DNA from: Actinokineospora pegani
GTDB lineage: Bacteria > Actinomycetota > Actinomycetes > Mycobacteriales > Pseudonocardiaceae
DNA: 64,000 nucleotides
Assembly (NCBI RefSeq): GCF_009745975.1
Contig: NZ_WHOL01000107.1
Coordinates: forward strand, 62,001 to 126,000
Reading direction: 5' to 3'
Shown: in pieces, positions 34,061 through 42,193 of the stretch
Position numbering within the stretch: the first letter of the stretch is position 1
How the letters are laid out: the number at the start of each line of letters is the position of its first letter
Notes under the pieces: model-generated
The model's database searches: none
What the model was told of the DNA's origin: nothing
The model's input: the letters and a program-made list of their open reading frames with translations, nothing else
Program-made: the position numbers and the translations under genes

Positions 34061-34876
34061 GTGTCGGGCATGTACTTCCTCGAACCGCTCACCCCGAGCC
34101 TGCTGCGGCACGAGCCGCTGGTCGCGGGTGGCCCGGCGCCGGTCGGCACGCTGTTCGTGCTCGGCCAGGACGGCGGCTACGCGGCCACACCGCACCCGGC
34201 CCGCACCCTGGTCCTGGGCCGCAACAGCCCGGACGTGCACGTGACCGTGGGCTCCGAGGACTGGTACGTCAGCCGCGAGCACGCCACCCTCCGCTGCGCG
34301 CGCGACGGCCGCTGGACCCTGCGCAACGGCGGCAAGCTGCCCATCCGCATCCCCGAGACCCCCGCGCTGCTGCACCAGCACGAGGCCCCGGTGCCGTGCG
34401 GCTACACCCCGCTCTACATCCAGGGCAGCCGCCTGCACGTGGTGGAGCTGTTGGTGAGCGCGGGACCGAGGGGCGCGGGCGAGGTCCGGCCCGGCACCGG
34501 CACCCGCGACCTGGCGTGGCCGCTGTCGGACCGCGAGCGCCTCGTCCTGGTGGCGCTGTTCCAGCTCCACCTGCTGCGCGCCGACGACGCGCACCCGTTG
34601 TCCTGGAACGAGACCGCGCGCTGCCTCAACGAGGTGCCCGGCCAGCGCGGCTGGAACGACCGCAAGGCCGAGCACGCCGTCGACGGCGTGCGCAAGCGGC
34701 TGGCCGCGGCCGGGGTCGGCGGCGTCACCGCCGACTCCGCGCCCGCCGACGCGATCAAGCGCAACCTGCTGCGGGTGCTGGTCGACACCGCGACCCTCGC
34801 GCCACCGGATCTGCGGCTGCTGGACGAGGGCGTGGACTCGCCGAGACGCAACGAGCAGAGCGGAGTGGTTCGGTGA
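34061..34876 (+). CDS. FHA-domain protein with C-terminal winged-helix-like domain
   Basis: A 271-residue protein. The FHA domain (about residues 45-115) has LVLGRNSPDVHV, SREHATLRC and LRNGGKLPIRIP, the loops that bind phosphothreonine. The second half has LSDRERLVLVALFQLHLL, SWNETARCLNE and EHAVDGVRKRLAAAG, a helix pattern like a winged-helix domain. GTG 34061 follows AAGGAG at eight bases. The stop overlaps the next start (GTGA). It is probably the cytoplasmic reader of the upstream kinase, linking it to gene control or to the binding proteins encoded next. Confidence 0.85.
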   Translation: MSGMYFLEPLTPSLLRHEPLVAGGPAPVGTLFVLGQDGGYAATPHPARTLVLGRNSPDVHVTVGSEDWYVSREHATLRCARDGRWTLRNGGKLPIRIPETPALLHQHEAPVPCGYTPLYIQGSRLHVVELLVSAGPRGAGEVRPGTGTRDLAWPLSDRERLVLVALFQLHLLRADDAHPLSWNETARCLNEVPGQRGWNDRKAEHAVDGVRKRLAAAGVGGVTADSAPADAIKRNLLRVLVDTATLAPPDLRLLDEGVDSPRRNEQSGVVR

Positions 34877-36006
34877 CGGTGCCGGACAAGGGCGGTGGCG
34901 CGGGTGGGCTGCTGCGGTTGGTGGCCCTGGTGACCGGCGTGGCGATCATCGCCGTCGTCGCGGTCTACCTGGCCAAGGGCGACGGGGAGAGCGCGAGCGG
35001 CGGGTGCGCCGGGTCGGTGGCCGAGGTGCGGGGGATCATCGGCTCGGAGAAGGAGCAGTACTTCCGCGACCCCAGGGTCGTCGAGCGGCTGCGGTGCCTG
35101 GGCCTGCGGACCGTGATCGACTCGCGCGGTTCGCTGGACATGGTCGACCCGCTGCGGCGTCCGGGCAACGGCTACGACTTCGCCTTCCCGGGCAGCCGGG
35201 TCACCGCGCGCAAGATCATGGAGGACGAGGCGGTCCAGCACGGGCTGCCCGCCCTGGACCAGTACGAGGTGTTCTCCTCGCCCATGGTCGTCGCCACGCT
35301 GACCGAGACCGTCGGCGTGCTGCGCGACCACGGCTCCGCGCGGACGGTGGACGGGCAGACCGTCGTCGACCTCGCCGCGATCGTGGAGATGGCGCGCACG
35401 GGAACGACCTGGAACTCCATCAAGGACAACCCCACCGCCGCCGACCAGACCCAGGTGCTGCTCAACTCCACCGACCCGGACGCCTCCAACTCCGGCTTCC
35501 TGCTGCTGGCCGCCGCCGCGTGGTCGGCCAACGGCAACCGAGCCCAGATCGGCTCGGCGGCGCTGCCCGGGGTGGCCGACCAGGTCTGCCAGGTCTTCGC
35601 GGCGCAGGGCGGAAGCAAGCCGGTCAAGTCCCAAGACCTGTTCGACCAGTACGCCGGGCAGAACCCCAAGACCCGCATGGCCTACGTCTACGAGTCGCAG
35701 GTGCTCTCGGCGCGGGTGCTGCCCGAGGGCCACGCGGTGATGTACCCGAACCCGGGGATCGCCTCGGTGCACACGGTGATCGCGCTGACCGCCGGTGGGC
35801 AGCGCGTCGGCCAGGTGCTGCGCGAGGACGACGAGCTGGCCCGGCTCGTCGCCGAGCACGGCTTCCGGCCGCAGGGCCGCGCCGCCCGGCCCGGCGCCGC
35901 CGACCCGGCCGTCACCGCCGCCGAGTCGCCCTCCTTCGACGAGATGAGCGCGCTCACCGACCTGCTCGTCGCCAAGCGGAACTCCGGGAAGAGGTGCGAC
36001 CAGTGA
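34873..36006 (+). CDS. Membrane-anchored extracellular substrate-binding-like protein
   Basis: A 377-residue protein with one N-terminal membrane helix (LVALVTGVAIIAVVAVYLA, residues about 13-33) and an outside domain of the periplasmic-binding type (SBP_bac_11-like). EVFSSPMVVATL, WNSIKDNPTAADQTQ, LLNSTDPDASNSGF and HAVMYPNPGIASVHTVIALT are matched by similar blocks in the next protein. Partners for transport are absent, so it may sense or hold a ligand for signalling. It overlaps the genes before and after by four bases. Confidence 0.8.
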   Translation: MTVPDKGGGAGGLLRLVALVTGVAIIAVVAVYLAKGDGESASGGCAGSVAEVRGIIGSEKEQYFRDPRVVERLRCLGLRTVIDSRGSLDMVDPLRRPGNGYDFAFPGSRVTARKIMEDEAVQHGLPALDQYEVFSSPMVVATLTETVGVLRDHGSARTVDGQTVVDLAAIVEMARTGTTWNSIKDNPTAADQTQVLLNSTDPDASNSGFLLLAAAAWSANGNRAQIGSAALPGVADQVCQVFAAQGGSKPVKSQDLFDQYAGQNPKTRMAYVYESQVLSARVLPEGHAVMYPNPGIASVHTVIALTAGGQRVGQVLREDDELARLVAEHGFRPQGRAARPGAADPAVTAAESPSFDEMSALTDLLVAKRNSGKRCDQ

Positions 36007-37598
36007 GGACCAGGCTCAAGGCGACCGCGATGCTGCTGGTGGCGCTCGCCCTGGCGGCGTGCACGACCGGGGGCGCCCCGGAGCGCGACGCGGGCACCCC
36101 CGGCACGCTGCGCGTGCTGGCGGGCAGCGAACTCGCCGACATGCGACCGGTCCTCGAGCGCGCGGCGGCGGCCACCGGCGTGCGGGTCGAGCTGACCTTC
36201 GTCGGCAGCCTCGACGGGGCCAAGCAGGTCGCCGACGGCACAGCCGACCGCGAGTACGACGCGGTGTGGTTCTCCTCCACGAACTACCTGCGGACCTTCC
36301 CCGGCGCCGCGGCGCACCTGGGCACCTCCGTGCAGACGATGGCTTCCCCGGTCGTCCTCGGCCTGAAGAAGTCCACCGCCGACCGGCTCGGCTGGGCGGG
36401 CGGCGAGGTCGCCTGGACCGACGTCGTCGCCGCCGCCGAGCGCGACGCGTTCACCTTCGCCATGACCGACCCGAACGCGTCCAACTCCGGTTTCGCCGCG
36501 CTGCTGGCGATGACCGCGGCGCTGGACGGCGGCCAGCGGGCCCTGGACGTCGACGCGATCGCACGAGTCGCACCGCAGGTGTCGGCGTTGTTCGGCGGGC
36601 ACCGGCTCACCGCGCCCTCCTCCGGCTGGCTCACCGACGCCTACGTCGACCGCGCCACCGGCGGGAACCCGGGCGAGCCGGTCGACGGCCTGGTCAACTA
36701 CGAGTCCTCGCTGGTCGAGCTGAACAACTCCGGCCGCCTGCCCGAGCCGATGACGCTGATCTACCCCGCCGACGGCGTGGTGGTGGGCGACTACCCGCTC
36801 ACCGTGCTCGCGGGCGCCACCACCGAGGCCCAGGACCTGCACCGCAGGCTCGTCGAGCACCTGCGCGGCCCCGAGGCGCAGGAGGACATCGGCGTCACCA
36901 CCCACCGCCGCCCAGCCGTCCCGGGCGTGGCGCGGCCCGCGGGCCTGCCGGGGGCGCTGAACGAGATCCCGTTCCCCGATAGCTGGGCCACGATCGAGGC
37001 GCTCCTCGACGCCTACAACAACGACCTGCGCCGCCCGTCGCGGACCGTCTACGTGCTCGACGTCTCGGGGTCGATGGCCGACGACGGCAGGCTGCCCGCG
37101 TTGAAGCAGGCCCTGGGCCAGTTGACCGGAGCGGGTTCGGAGCTGGACGGGAAGGTGTGCGGGTTCCGCGAGCGCGAGGAGGTGCTCATGGTCCCGTTCA
37201 GCTCCGCCCCGCTGCCCACCCGCGCCTTCACCGTCGACTCGGGCGACCCCGGGCCCGGCCTGGAGTCGATCCGCGCGGCGGTCGACGGCCTCGCGGCGGG
37301 CGGCGGCACCGCGATCTACGACTCGCTGATCAAGGCCCAGCGCGACCTGGCGGCGGACCGGGACCGGTTCGTCAGCATCGTGCTGATGACCGACGGGGAG
37401 AACACCGACGGCTCGGGCCTGCGCGGCTACCTGGACTTCCTGGCGTCCACGAAACCGGTGCAGGTCTTCCCGATCCTGTTCGGCGAGGCCAACGAGGCCG
37501 AGATGCGCACCGTCGCCCAACGCACCGGGGGGCAGTACGTCGACGCCCGCAAGGACAGCCTGGCCTCGGCGTTCTGCGAGATCCGCGGGTACCAGTGA
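36003..37598 (+). CDS. Lipoprotein fusing a substrate-binding domain to a vWA domain
   Basis: A 531-residue lipoprotein. The signal peptide ends in ALALAAC. Residues about 35-320 form a periplasmic-binding-type domain (VWFSSTNYLRTFPG, DPNASNSGF, LVNYESSLVELNNSG), related to the preceding protein. Residues about 348-530 form a von Willebrand A domain whose metal site is complete: DVSGSM at 353-358, the GGGTAIYDS threonine, and TDG with Asp464. Such a domain usually binds protein partners through a metal ion. It is anchored outside the membrane, and its gene overlaps the preceding one (GTGA), so all four products likely act together. Confidence 0.88.
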   Translation: MRTRLKATAMLLVALALAACTTGGAPERDAGTPGTLRVLAGSELADMRPVLERAAAATGVRVELTFVGSLDGAKQVADGTADREYDAVWFSSTNYLRTFPGAAAHLGTSVQTMASPVVLGLKKSTADRLGWAGGEVAWTDVVAAAERDAFTFAMTDPNASNSGFAALLAMTAALDGGQRALDVDAIARVAPQVSALFGGHRLTAPSSGWLTDAYVDRATGGNPGEPVDGLVNYESSLVELNNSGRLPEPMTLIYPADGVVVGDYPLTVLAGATTEAQDLHRRLVEHLRGPEAQEDIGVTTHRRPAVPGVARPAGLPGALNEIPFPDSWATIEALLDAYNNDLRRPSRTVYVLDVSGSMADDGRLPALKQALGQLTGAGSELDGKVCGFREREEVLMVPFSSAPLPTRAFTVDSGDPGPGLESIRAAVDGLAAGGGTAIYDSLIKAQRDLAADRDRFVSIVLMTDGENTDGSGLRGYLDFLASTKPVQVFPILFGEANEAEMRTVAQRTGGQYVDARKDSLASAFCEIRGYQ

Positions 37599-37635
37599 CC
37601 GTCTTGAGTGGACAGAGCCGCCACCGTCCCGCTCG

Positions 37636-38106
37636 CTATCGCGTGCGGCACCCCTCCGGTTGCGCGGTCTCGCCGCTGGCGTCGGGCTGGCAGCAGGCGG
37701 CGGGGGAGGCCAGTGCGGCGCTGTCGCTGCCGTAGCTGGCTGAGTCCCCCTTGACGGTGTAGACCTCCCACGGTTCCTGTCCGGGGCCGTGGACCCACAC
37801 CTTGTCCTGGAGCGCGTAGCAACAGGTCGTGCCGTTCTCCACCAGCGTGTCCACGCCCTGCCCGGTGAGGCGCTGGGCGGCGGCGTCGACCTGGTCGGTG
37901 GTCTCGACCTCGACCCCCAGGTGGTCCATGACCGTGGCCTGGCCGGGCTCGCCCGCCAGGAGGACGAGCTTGAGCGGGGGCTCGGTGATGGCGAAGTTGG
38001 CGTAGCCGTCGCGCAGCTTGGCGGGCTCGACGCCGAAGAGCTTGGTGTAGAAGTCGATCGAGGCTCGCAGGTCGCCCACGCGCAGCGCGAGCTGGACTCG
38101 GGACAT
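37636..38106 (-). CDS. arsI: ArsI/CadI-type VOC dioxygenase (C-As lyase-like)
   Basis: A 156-residue VOC protein. RVQLALRVGDLRASIDFYTK is the start, VMDHLGVEVETTDQV supplies a metal histidine, and ENGTTCCYALQDKVWVHGP with EPWEVYTVKGDS carries the vicinal cysteines and the glutamate characteristic of ArsI. ArsI breaks the carbon-arsenic bond of trivalent organoarsenicals; related CadI proteins are only cadmium induced. The extra CC near the C-terminus (SPAACCQPD) is notable. ATG 38106 follows GGAGTGCAC. It is divergent from arsR and shares its operator. Confidence 0.85.
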   Translation of the reverse strand: MSRVQLALRVGDLRASIDFYTKLFGVEPAKLRDGYANFAITEPPLKLVLLAGEPGQATVMDHLGVEVETTDQVDAAAQRLTGQGVDTLVENGTTCCYALQDKVWVHGPGQEPWEVYTVKGDSASYGSDSAALASPAACCQPDASGETAQPEGCRTR

Positions 38107-38163
38107 GTGCACTCCTTGAATAGGTGAATGTCGAAACAGTGGTGCCCCCACCTTTTTCGAACG

Positions 38164-38195
38164 CATAGACGTCTGTCAACATAGACGTATGTCAA
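38164..38195. promoter_or_regulatory. Tandem ArsR operator overlapping the arsR start codon
   Basis: CATAGACGTCTGTCAA (38164-38179) and CATAGACGTATGTCAA (38180-38195) are adjacent 16-base repeats with one difference. The second contains the ATG start of arsR at 38189. On the minus strand each repeat reads TTGACA at its start, a -35-like element, so the arsI promoter is probably covered as well. No ribosome-binding site precedes the ATG, which suggests a leaderless arsR mRNA. Confidence 0.7.
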
Positions 38196-38554
38196 AACAG
38201 TTGCCGCTGGCCGCGGTGGACGCCTGCTGCTCCCCGCTGGCCCGCGAGCCGTTGACCGCCGGGCAGGCGGTGGACCTGGCCAGGCTGTTCAAGGCCATGT
38301 CGGACCCGGTGCGGCTGCGGCTGCTGTCGCTGATCGCCTCCCACGACGGGGGCGAGGCGTGCGTGTGCGACCTGGCGGACGCCTTCGACCTGTCGCAGCC
38401 CACGATCTCCCACCACCTCAAGGTGCTGCGCGAGTCCGGTCTGATCACCGGGGAGCGGCGGGGGACCTGGGTGTACTACCGGGTCCACCCCGAGGTCCTG
38501 GCCCGGTTGTCCGCGGTCCTGGTCGCGGGCGAGCCCCCCGTGGTGACCGCGTGA
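38189..38554 (+). CDS. arsR: ArsR-family metalloregulator
   Basis: A 121-residue winged-helix repressor. ARLFKAMSDPVRLRLLSLIA is the family start, GGEACVCDLADAFDLSQPTISHH (read in parts) includes the ACVCDL arsenite-binding cysteines of the ELCVCDL type, and WVYYRVHPEVL the wing end. The N-terminal DACCSPL adds two more cysteines seen in actinobacterial CmtR/ArsR relatives. It should release DNA when arsenite or antimonite binds. It overlaps acr3 by four bases (GTGA) and starts within its own operator. Confidence 0.95.
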   Translation: MSKQLPLAAVDACCSPLAREPLTAGQAVDLARLFKAMSDPVRLRLLSLIASHDGGEACVCDLADAFDLSQPTISHHLKVLRESGLITGERRGTWVYYRVHPEVLARLSAVLVAGEPPVVTA

Positions 38555-39609
38555 GCGCCGCACCACCGCAGGCGCGGATGGGCAGGCTCTCGACGCTGGA
38601 CCGGTTCCTGCCGGTGTGGATCGGCGCGGCCATGCTCGTGGGCCTCGCGGCAGGCCGGTGGGTCCCCGGGCTGGGGGAGGCGCTGGACGCGGTGTCGGTG
38701 TCCGGGGTGTCCCTGCCGATCGCCCTGGGCCTGCTGATCATGATGTACCCGGTGCTGGCCAAGGTCCGCTACGACCGGCTCGACACCGTCACCGGCGACC
38801 GCCGCCTGCTGTGGACCTCGCTGGTGGCCAACTGGGTCATCGGCCCGGCGCTGATGTTCGCCCTGGCCTGGCTGCTGCTGCCGGACCTGCCCGAGTACCG
38901 CACCGGCCTGATCATCGTCGGCCTGGCCCGCTGCATCGCGATGGTCATCATCTGGAACGACCTCGCCTGCGGCGACCGGGAGGCCGCCGCCGTCCTGGTG
39001 GCGCTGAACTCGGTGTTCCAGGTGGTCGCCTTCGGCGCGCTGGGCTGGTTCTACCTCTCGGTCCTGCCCGGGTGGCTCGGGCTCCCGCAGACCGAGCTCG
39101 CCGTGTCCGGCTGGCAGCTCGCGGGCAGCGTGCTGGTCTTCCTCGGCATCCCCCTGGTCGCCGGGTTCCTCACCCGCCACCTCGGCGAACGGGCCAAGGG
39201 GCGCGACTGGTACGAGACCCGGTTCCTCCCCCGCATCGGTCCAGCCGCCCTGTACGGGCTGCTGTTCACCATCGTGGTCCTGTTCGCGCTGCAAGGTGAG
39301 CAGGTCACCAGCCGACCGCTCGACGTGGCGCGCATCGCCTTGCCGCTGCTGATCTACTTCGCCCTCATGTGGGCCGGGTCCTACGCGCTCGGCCGCGCGG
39401 TGGGCCTGCCCTACGAGCGCGCCACCACGCTGGCGTTCACCGCCGCGGGCAACAACTTCGAGCTGGCCATCGCCGTGGCCATCGCGACCTTCGGCGCCAC
39501 CAGCGGCCAAGCCCTCGCCGGGGTCGTCGGCCCCCTCATCGAGGTCCCCGTCCTCGTCGGCCTCGTCTACGTCTCCCTTGCCCTGCGCCGCCGCGCCACT
39601 TCCTCTTAG
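38551..39609 (+). CDS. acr3: Arsenite efflux permease, Acr3 family
   Basis: A 352-residue membrane protein with about ten helices. LARCIAMVIIWNDLACGD carries the conserved cysteine of Acr3 proteins, LIMMYPVLAKVRYD marks the start of the core, and FTAAGNNFELAIAVAIATFG the second family block. It pumps arsenite out of the cell by membrane potential. Its GTG overlaps the arsR stop, and arsC follows eight bases after its stop, so the three form one operon. Confidence 0.95.
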   Translation: MSAAPPQARMGRLSTLDRFLPVWIGAAMLVGLAAGRWVPGLGEALDAVSVSGVSLPIALGLLIMMYPVLAKVRYDRLDTVTGDRRLLWTSLVANWVIGPALMFALAWLLLPDLPEYRTGLIIVGLARCIAMVIIWNDLACGDREAAAVLVALNSVFQVVAFGALGWFYLSVLPGWLGLPQTELAVSGWQLAGSVLVFLGIPLVAGFLTRHLGERAKGRDWYETRFLPRIGPAALYGLLFTIVVLFALQGEQVTSRPLDVARIALPLLIYFALMWAGSYALGRAVGLPYERATTLAFTAAGNNFELAIAVAIATFGATSGQALAGVVGPLIEVPVLVGLVYVSLALRRRATSS

Positions 39610-39617
39610 GAGCCCCC

Positions 39618-40034
39618 GTGACCACCGCACCCGAGGTCCTGTTCGTCTGCGTCCACAACGCCGGACGCTCCCAGATGGCCGCCGCCCTCCTGCACCACCA
39701 CGCCGCCGGGGCCGTCACCGTCCGCTCCGCCGGCTCCGCCCCCGCCGACTCCGTCAACCCCGCCGTCGTGGCGGTCATGGCCGAACTCGGCCTCGACCTG
39801 ACCCGCGAGTTCCCCAAACCCCTGACCACCGAGGCGGTCCAGGCCGCCGACGTCGTGATCACGATGGGCTGCGGCGACGCCTGCCCCTACTTCCCCGGCA
39901 AGCGCTACCTGGACTGGAAGCTCGACGACCCCGCGGGCCAGGGCGCCGACGCCGTGCGCCCGATCCGCGACGAGATCGACCGCCGCGTCCAAGCCCTGCT
40001 CGCCGAACTCGTCCCCGCCGAGCCCACCCCCTGA
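39618..40034 (+). CDS. arsC: Arsenate reductase, low-molecular-weight phosphatase type
   Basis: A 138-residue enzyme. VLFVCVHNAGRSQMAAALL is the P-loop with the nucleophile Cys11 and Arg17, MGCGDACPYFPGKRYLDW holds the two further cysteines used to resolve the arsenate adduct and the conserved aspartate region follows. It reduces arsenate to arsenite, which Acr3 exports. In actinomycetes the electron donor may be thioredoxin or mycothiol; the sequence does not decide. GTG 39618 follows TAGGAGCCCCC. Confidence 0.95.
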   Translation: MTTAPEVLFVCVHNAGRSQMAAALLHHHAAGAVTVRSAGSAPADSVNPAVVAVMAELGLDLTREFPKPLTTEAVQAADVVITMGCGDACPYFPGKRYLDWKLDDPAGQGADAVRPIRDEIDRRVQALLAELVPAEPTP

Positions 40035-40044
40035 CCCGGCGGGC

Positions 40045-40905
40045 TCACGCCTGCGGTGGCCCCGGCAGGGCGACCCGCTCGGGGCCCAGGACGGACAGGA
40101 GCCGCAGCTTCTCGTGGCTCTCGCTGCCGGGGACGGCGGTGTAGACGAGGAGCATCTGCGACTGGTCGGGGTCCAGGAGTATCTGGCAGGTCAGCTCCAG
40201 GAAGCCGACCTCGGGGTGGGTGTAGCGCTTCACGCCGTTGTAGTGGACGCCGATCTCGTGGTCGTCCCAGATGGCGCGGAACTCCTCGCTGCGGGCGAGC
40301 AAGAGGTCTTGGAGGTGGGCGGCCCGTGAGCCGGGTCCGCGGAGCGTGACCATCTTGCGCAGGCCCGCGGCGAAGACGCGGGAGTGCAGGGCGTGGTCGT
40401 CGGGGTGGTAGCGGGCCCGGGTCGCCGGGTCGGTGAACCACCGGTAGCCGATGCTGCGGGCCGGGCCGGTGTAGCGGGTGGTGTCGCCGGTGACCGCGAT
40501 GCCGAGCGGGGTCTGCCGGAGGGTCTCGCCGAGCTCGGTGACGATCTCGGCGGGGGTGTCGGCGAGCCGGTCGAGGACGCGCAGGAGGCCGGGGCTGATG
40601 TGGTCGCCCGCCGGGCCCCGCGCGGGCGGGTTGTGCCCGGCGAGGCGGAACAGGTGGTCGCGTTCGTCGATGGACAGGTGCAGGCCCTGGGCGAGGGAGG
40701 CGATCATCTGCTCGGACGGGTGCGGGCCGCGTTCCCGCTCGAGCCTGCTGTAGTAGTCGGCGGAGATGTGGCAGAGCGCGGCGACCTCCTCGCGGCGCAG
40801 ACCGGCGGTCCTGCGCCGCTGCCCGCGGGCGAGGCCCACGTCCTCGGGTTGCAGCGACTCCCGGCGGTGGCGCAGGAACGCGGCGAGTCCGGCTCGGTCG
40901 ATCAC
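40045..40905 (-). CDS. XRE-family regulator with MmyB-like ligand-binding domain
   Basis: A 286-residue regulator. [16 protein letters not shown] and [17 protein letters not shown] then [10 protein letters not shown] form the helix-turn-helix of the MmyB-like group. The C-terminal domain ([30 protein letters not shown]-type block, [14 protein letters not shown]) is the PAS-like MmyB domain that binds fatty acids. GTG 40905 follows GGGAGGGACAACC. It is divergent from the SDR gene at 41088, a common pairing in actinomycetes, and probably controls it. Confidence 0.88.
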   Translation of the reverse strand: MIDRAGLAAFLRHRRESLQPEDVGLARGQRRRTAGLRREEVAALCHISADYYSRLERERGPHPSEQMIASLAQGLHLSIDERDHLFRLAGHNPPARGPAGDHISPGLLRVLDRLADTPAEIVTELGETLRQTPLGIAVTGDTTRYTGPARSIGYRWFTDPATRARYHPDDHALHSRVFAAGLRKMVTLRGPGSRAAHLQDLLLARSEEFRAIWDDHEIGVHYNGVKRYTHPEVGFLELTCQILLDPDQSQMLLVYTAVPGSESHEKLRLLSVLGPERVALPGPPQA

Positions 40906-41023
40906 GGTTGTCCCTCCCTGTGCCGCCCCATCGTGCCACCGGCGCCGGGTCGCTGCCTCGGACTGCTGATCCCCCCTTGCGGGGTCGAGGCCGGGGCCGG
41001 TCTGCCTGGGATCAAGAGGCCGT

Positions 41024-41050
41024 GGTTGCGCCCGCCGATCGGGCGCAACC
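41024..41050. promoter_or_regulatory. Perfect 10-bp inverted repeat, probable operator
   Basis: GGTTGCGCCC (41024-41033) and GGGCGCAACC (41041-41050) with the spacer GCCGATC lie between the divergent XRE regulator and SDR genes, 37 bases before the SDR start. It could bind the MmyB-like regulator or form an mRNA hairpin. Confidence 0.5.
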
Positions 41051-41087
41051 TGGGGTCGCACCACCCCCAGGACACCAGGAGCAGCAC

Positions 41088-42056
41088 ATGGCACGCACCC
41101 GACCGGACATCGCCGTCCCCGACCTCTCCGGCAGGCTCGCCGTCGTCACCGGCGCCAGCGACGGGATCGGGCTGGGCCTCGCCGCCCGCCTGGCCGCCGC
41201 GGGCGCCGAGGTCGTCATGCCCGTCCGCAACCCCGGCAAGGGCGCGGCCGCGATCGCGAAGATCGCAGAGCGGAACCCGGCGGCGGCGCTGTCGCTGCGG
41301 GACCTGGACCTGTCGTCGCTGGACTCGGTCGCCGCGCTGGGGGCCACGCTGCTCGGCGAGGGCCGTCCGATCCACATCCTCGTCAACAACGCGGGCGTGA
41401 TGACCCCGCCGGACCGCCAGAGCACGGCCGACGGCTTCGAGTTGCAGTTCGGGAGCAACCACCTGGGCCACTTCGCCCTCGTCGCCCACCTGCTGCCCCT
41501 GCTGCGCGCGGGACGTGCGCGCGTGACCTCGCAACTGAGCGTCAGCGCCAACGAGCACGCCATCAACTGGGACGACCCGAACTGGGAGCGGTCCTACCAC
41601 GGCCGCCGCGCCTACAGCCAGTCCAAGATCGCGCTCGGCCTCTTCGGCCTCGAGCTGGACCGGCGCAGCCAGGCCGGGGGCTGGGGCGTCACCAGCAACC
41701 TCGCCCACCCCGGCATCGCCCCCACCAGCCTCCTGGCCGCGCGCCCCGAGATCGGCCGCCCCCGGGACACGACGGGCGTCCGCCTCATCCGCGCCCTGTC
41801 CCGCCGCGGCCTCCTCGCCGGGACGGTCGAGACGGCCCTGCTCCCCGCCCTGTTGGCCGCCACCTCACCGCACGCCCGCGGCGCCCGCCTGTACGGCCCC
41901 AGCGGCCTCGGCGGCCTGTCCGGCGCACCCGCCGAGCAACCCGTCTACTCCCGCCTCCGCGGTGCGGACGACGCCAGGCGCATCTGGCAGATCTCCGAGA
42001 ACCTGACCCGCACCGCCTTCCCGGCCGACGAACGCGCCCAGCGGCCCCGGCTCTGA
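41088..42056 (+). CDS. Short-chain dehydrogenase/reductase (retinol-dehydrogenase-like)
   Basis: A 322-residue [20 protein letters not shown] is the NAD(P) loop (TGxxxGxG), ILVNNAGVM the NNAG motif, [16 protein letters not shown] the helix 4 block, and the catalytic YSQSK ([12 protein letters not shown]) the Tyr-x3-Lys pair; [10 protein letters not shown] supplies the serine. It should oxidise an alcohol or reduce a carbonyl with NADP. The ATG at 41088 follows AGGAGCAGCAC. The partner gene is the divergent XRE regulator. Confidence 0.88.
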   Translation: MARTRPDIAVPDLSGRLAVVTGASDGIGLGLAARLAAAGAEVVMPVRNPGKGAAAIAKIAERNPAAALSLRDLDLSSLDSVAALGATLLGEGRPIHILVNNAGVMTPPDRQSTADGFELQFGSNHLGHFALVAHLLPLLRAGRARVTSQLSVSANEHAINWDDPNWERSYHGRRAYSQSKIALGLFGLELDRRSQAGGWGVTSNLAHPGIAPTSLLAARPEIGRPRDTTGVRLIRALSRRGLLAGTVETALLPALLAATSPHARGARLYGPSGLGGLSGAPAEQPVYSRLRGADDARRIWQISENLTRTAFPADERAQRPRL

Positions 42057-42193
42057 CGCCGGTCCAGCGCTCGTGGACGGTGGCATGGGGGACGCCGGGT
42101 GCGACCGCACCGCCCTCGGCGGCCCGGGAGTGCCGAGTCGGCGGCCGAGAAACCCCACCCACGTGCTGAGCGGGGCGCACCCCAGGGCGTGTC
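42057..42193. other. Convergent intergenic gap
   Basis: About 137 bases between the convergent SDR and CitE-like genes. No terminator or gene is evident. Confidence 0.3.
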
